Shown here in pieces: positions 33,546-34,232 of a DNA stretch of 34,232 nucleotides; the stretch's first letter is position 1; every line of letters begins with the position of its first letter. Location of the stretch: assembly GCA_002070045.1 (NCBI GenBank), contig MWCN01000160.1:1-34232 (forward strand), in the 5' to 3' direction. The DNA comes from Candidatus Cloacimonetes bacterium ADurb.Bin211. GTDB taxonomy: Bacteria; Cloacimonadota; Cloacimonadia; Cloacimonadales; Cloacimonadaceae. The notes under the pieces were generated by a model. It worked only from the letters and a program-made list of their open reading frames with translations. It made no database searches and had not been told where the DNA came from. A program made the translations under genes and the position numbers.

Positions 33546-34232
33546 ATGAAAAAAGCTTTCAGAAATGATGCTCGCGCAAAAGTTACCGGTCAGGCTATTT
33601 ATACTGATGACTTAAAATTGCACGAGATGTTACACGCAGTCCCTGTTTATAGCGAATTACCCCGAGCAACACTCATCTCTCTTGATACTTCTGCTGCTTT
33701 AAAACTACCAGGTGTCGTTGCCGTTATTACTGCTAAAGATATTCCTGGAAACATCCGTTATGGACAGATAATAAATGATTATCCGGTGCTGGCAGATAAA
33801 GATATCAATTCCACCGGTGATGTACTGGCATTAGTTGTGGCTAAAACGCGTGAACAAGCTATAGCTGCTGTTCCCTCTATAAAGATAGAACTTCAACCTT
33901 TAAAACCTATTTTAGACCCCGAAGAAGCAATGAAGCCAGATGCTGAGATTCTTCATCCTTTTTATGGTTCAAATCTTACTAATTATCATCGGATCCGCCG
34001 TGGAGATGTAGCCAAAGCAGAAAAAGAAGCTGATATCATCATTGAAGAAGAGTTTTCTACTCCGAGAGTGGAACATTCCTATTTAGAGCCTGAATCAGCC
34101 GTATGTCATTTGCGTCCCGATGGAGTTATGGAAGTCTTCGGCAGTATGCAACATCCCTTTTCAACTCGTCGTTTCGTTGCCTCCACTTTAGGAGTAGAGC
34201 TAAAGGATGTGGAAGTTAAACCTTTAACCTGT
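33546..34232 (+). CDS. Molybdenum hydroxylase large subunit (xanthine dehydrogenase family), 5' part
   Basis: The gene runs off the right edge; 229 codons are visible from the ATG at 33546. MKKAFRNDARAKVTGQAIYT begins the a/b hammerhead domain of aldehyde oxidase/xanthine dehydrogenase. SLDTSAALKLPGVVAVITAKDIPG and PVLADKDINSTGDVLALVVAKT complete it (to about 125). EEFSTPRVEHSYLEPESAVC and MQHPFSTRR open the molybdopterin-binding part. The enzyme would hydroxylate purines such as hypoxanthine or xanthine. Selenium-dependent relatives lie in the same setting as ssnA and ygeY, and XdhD is the E. coli counterpart. Iron-sulfur and FAD subunits are not fused in front, so they should be separate genes, perhaps downstream. 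The ribosome site is weak (AAGAG). Confidence 0.88.
   Translation, partial: MKKAFRNDARAKVTGQAIYTDDLKLHEMLHAVPVYSELPRATLISLDTSAALKLPGVVAVITAKDIPGNIRYGQIINDYPVLADKDINSTGDVLALVVAKTREQAIAAVPSIKIELQPLKPILDPEEAMKPDAEILHPFYGSNLTNYHRIRRGDVAKAEKEADIIIEEEFSTPRVEHSYLEPESAVCHLRPDGVMEVFGSMQHPFSTRRFVASTLGVELKDVEVKPLTC

Overview
The window looks like a chromosomal segment of a strictly anaerobic, low-GC bacterium. The best guess is the FCB group, with Cloacimonadota or a close relative preferred, but this is inference without a database search. Supporting clues are the superoxide reductase, rubrerythrin and rubredoxin defence, a very large secreted gingipain-family (C25) protein carrying nidogen-like, fibronectin III-like and HYDIN/ASPM-like modules, and SsnA/YgeY purine-catabolism genes. 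I saw no tRNA, rRNA, CRISPR array, transposase or phage gene.

Layout. 1-421: the 5' end of a probable hsp20 on the minus strand behind a CIRCE-like operator. 422-3492 (minus): a PhoU-like protein, a PiT phosphate transporter and an AEC-family permease, read leftwards. 3682-6438: polA with an intact proofreading site. 6558-11914: a 1355-residue dikinase-like protein whose C-terminus is pyruvate phosphate dikinase without its pyruvate/PEP barrel, followed by a divergent GAPDH paralogue. 11930-14158 (minus): a copper-exporting ATPase. 14356-20604: the giant secreted C25-like protein. 20605-20951: an intergenic region with a 110-bp imperfect palindrome.

20952-24434: rmuC, then class II aldolase and canonical GAPDH, closed by a strong terminator. 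24483-26086: a GYF-domain membrane protein convergent with a lipoprotein. 26393-28722: an oxidative-stress run (desulfoferrodoxin, rubrerythrin, a 46-residue rubredoxin too short for usual ORF cut-offs, and a ferritin-like protein), then tsaB. A PerR-box-like sequence lies upstream of this run. 28889 to the end: ssnA, ygeY-like, a threonine-synthase-like PLP enzyme, a minimal amidohydrolase and the start of a molybdenum hydroxylase. These are tightly packed and resemble a compressed form of the E. coli ygeW-xdhD purine/selenium region.

The most unusual items are the dikinase-like/GAPDH-like pair, the condensed purine operon with a stripped-down amidohydrolase, the CIRCE-like element, and the possible PerR control of the oxygen-defence run. 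Three genes appear to start at TTG.
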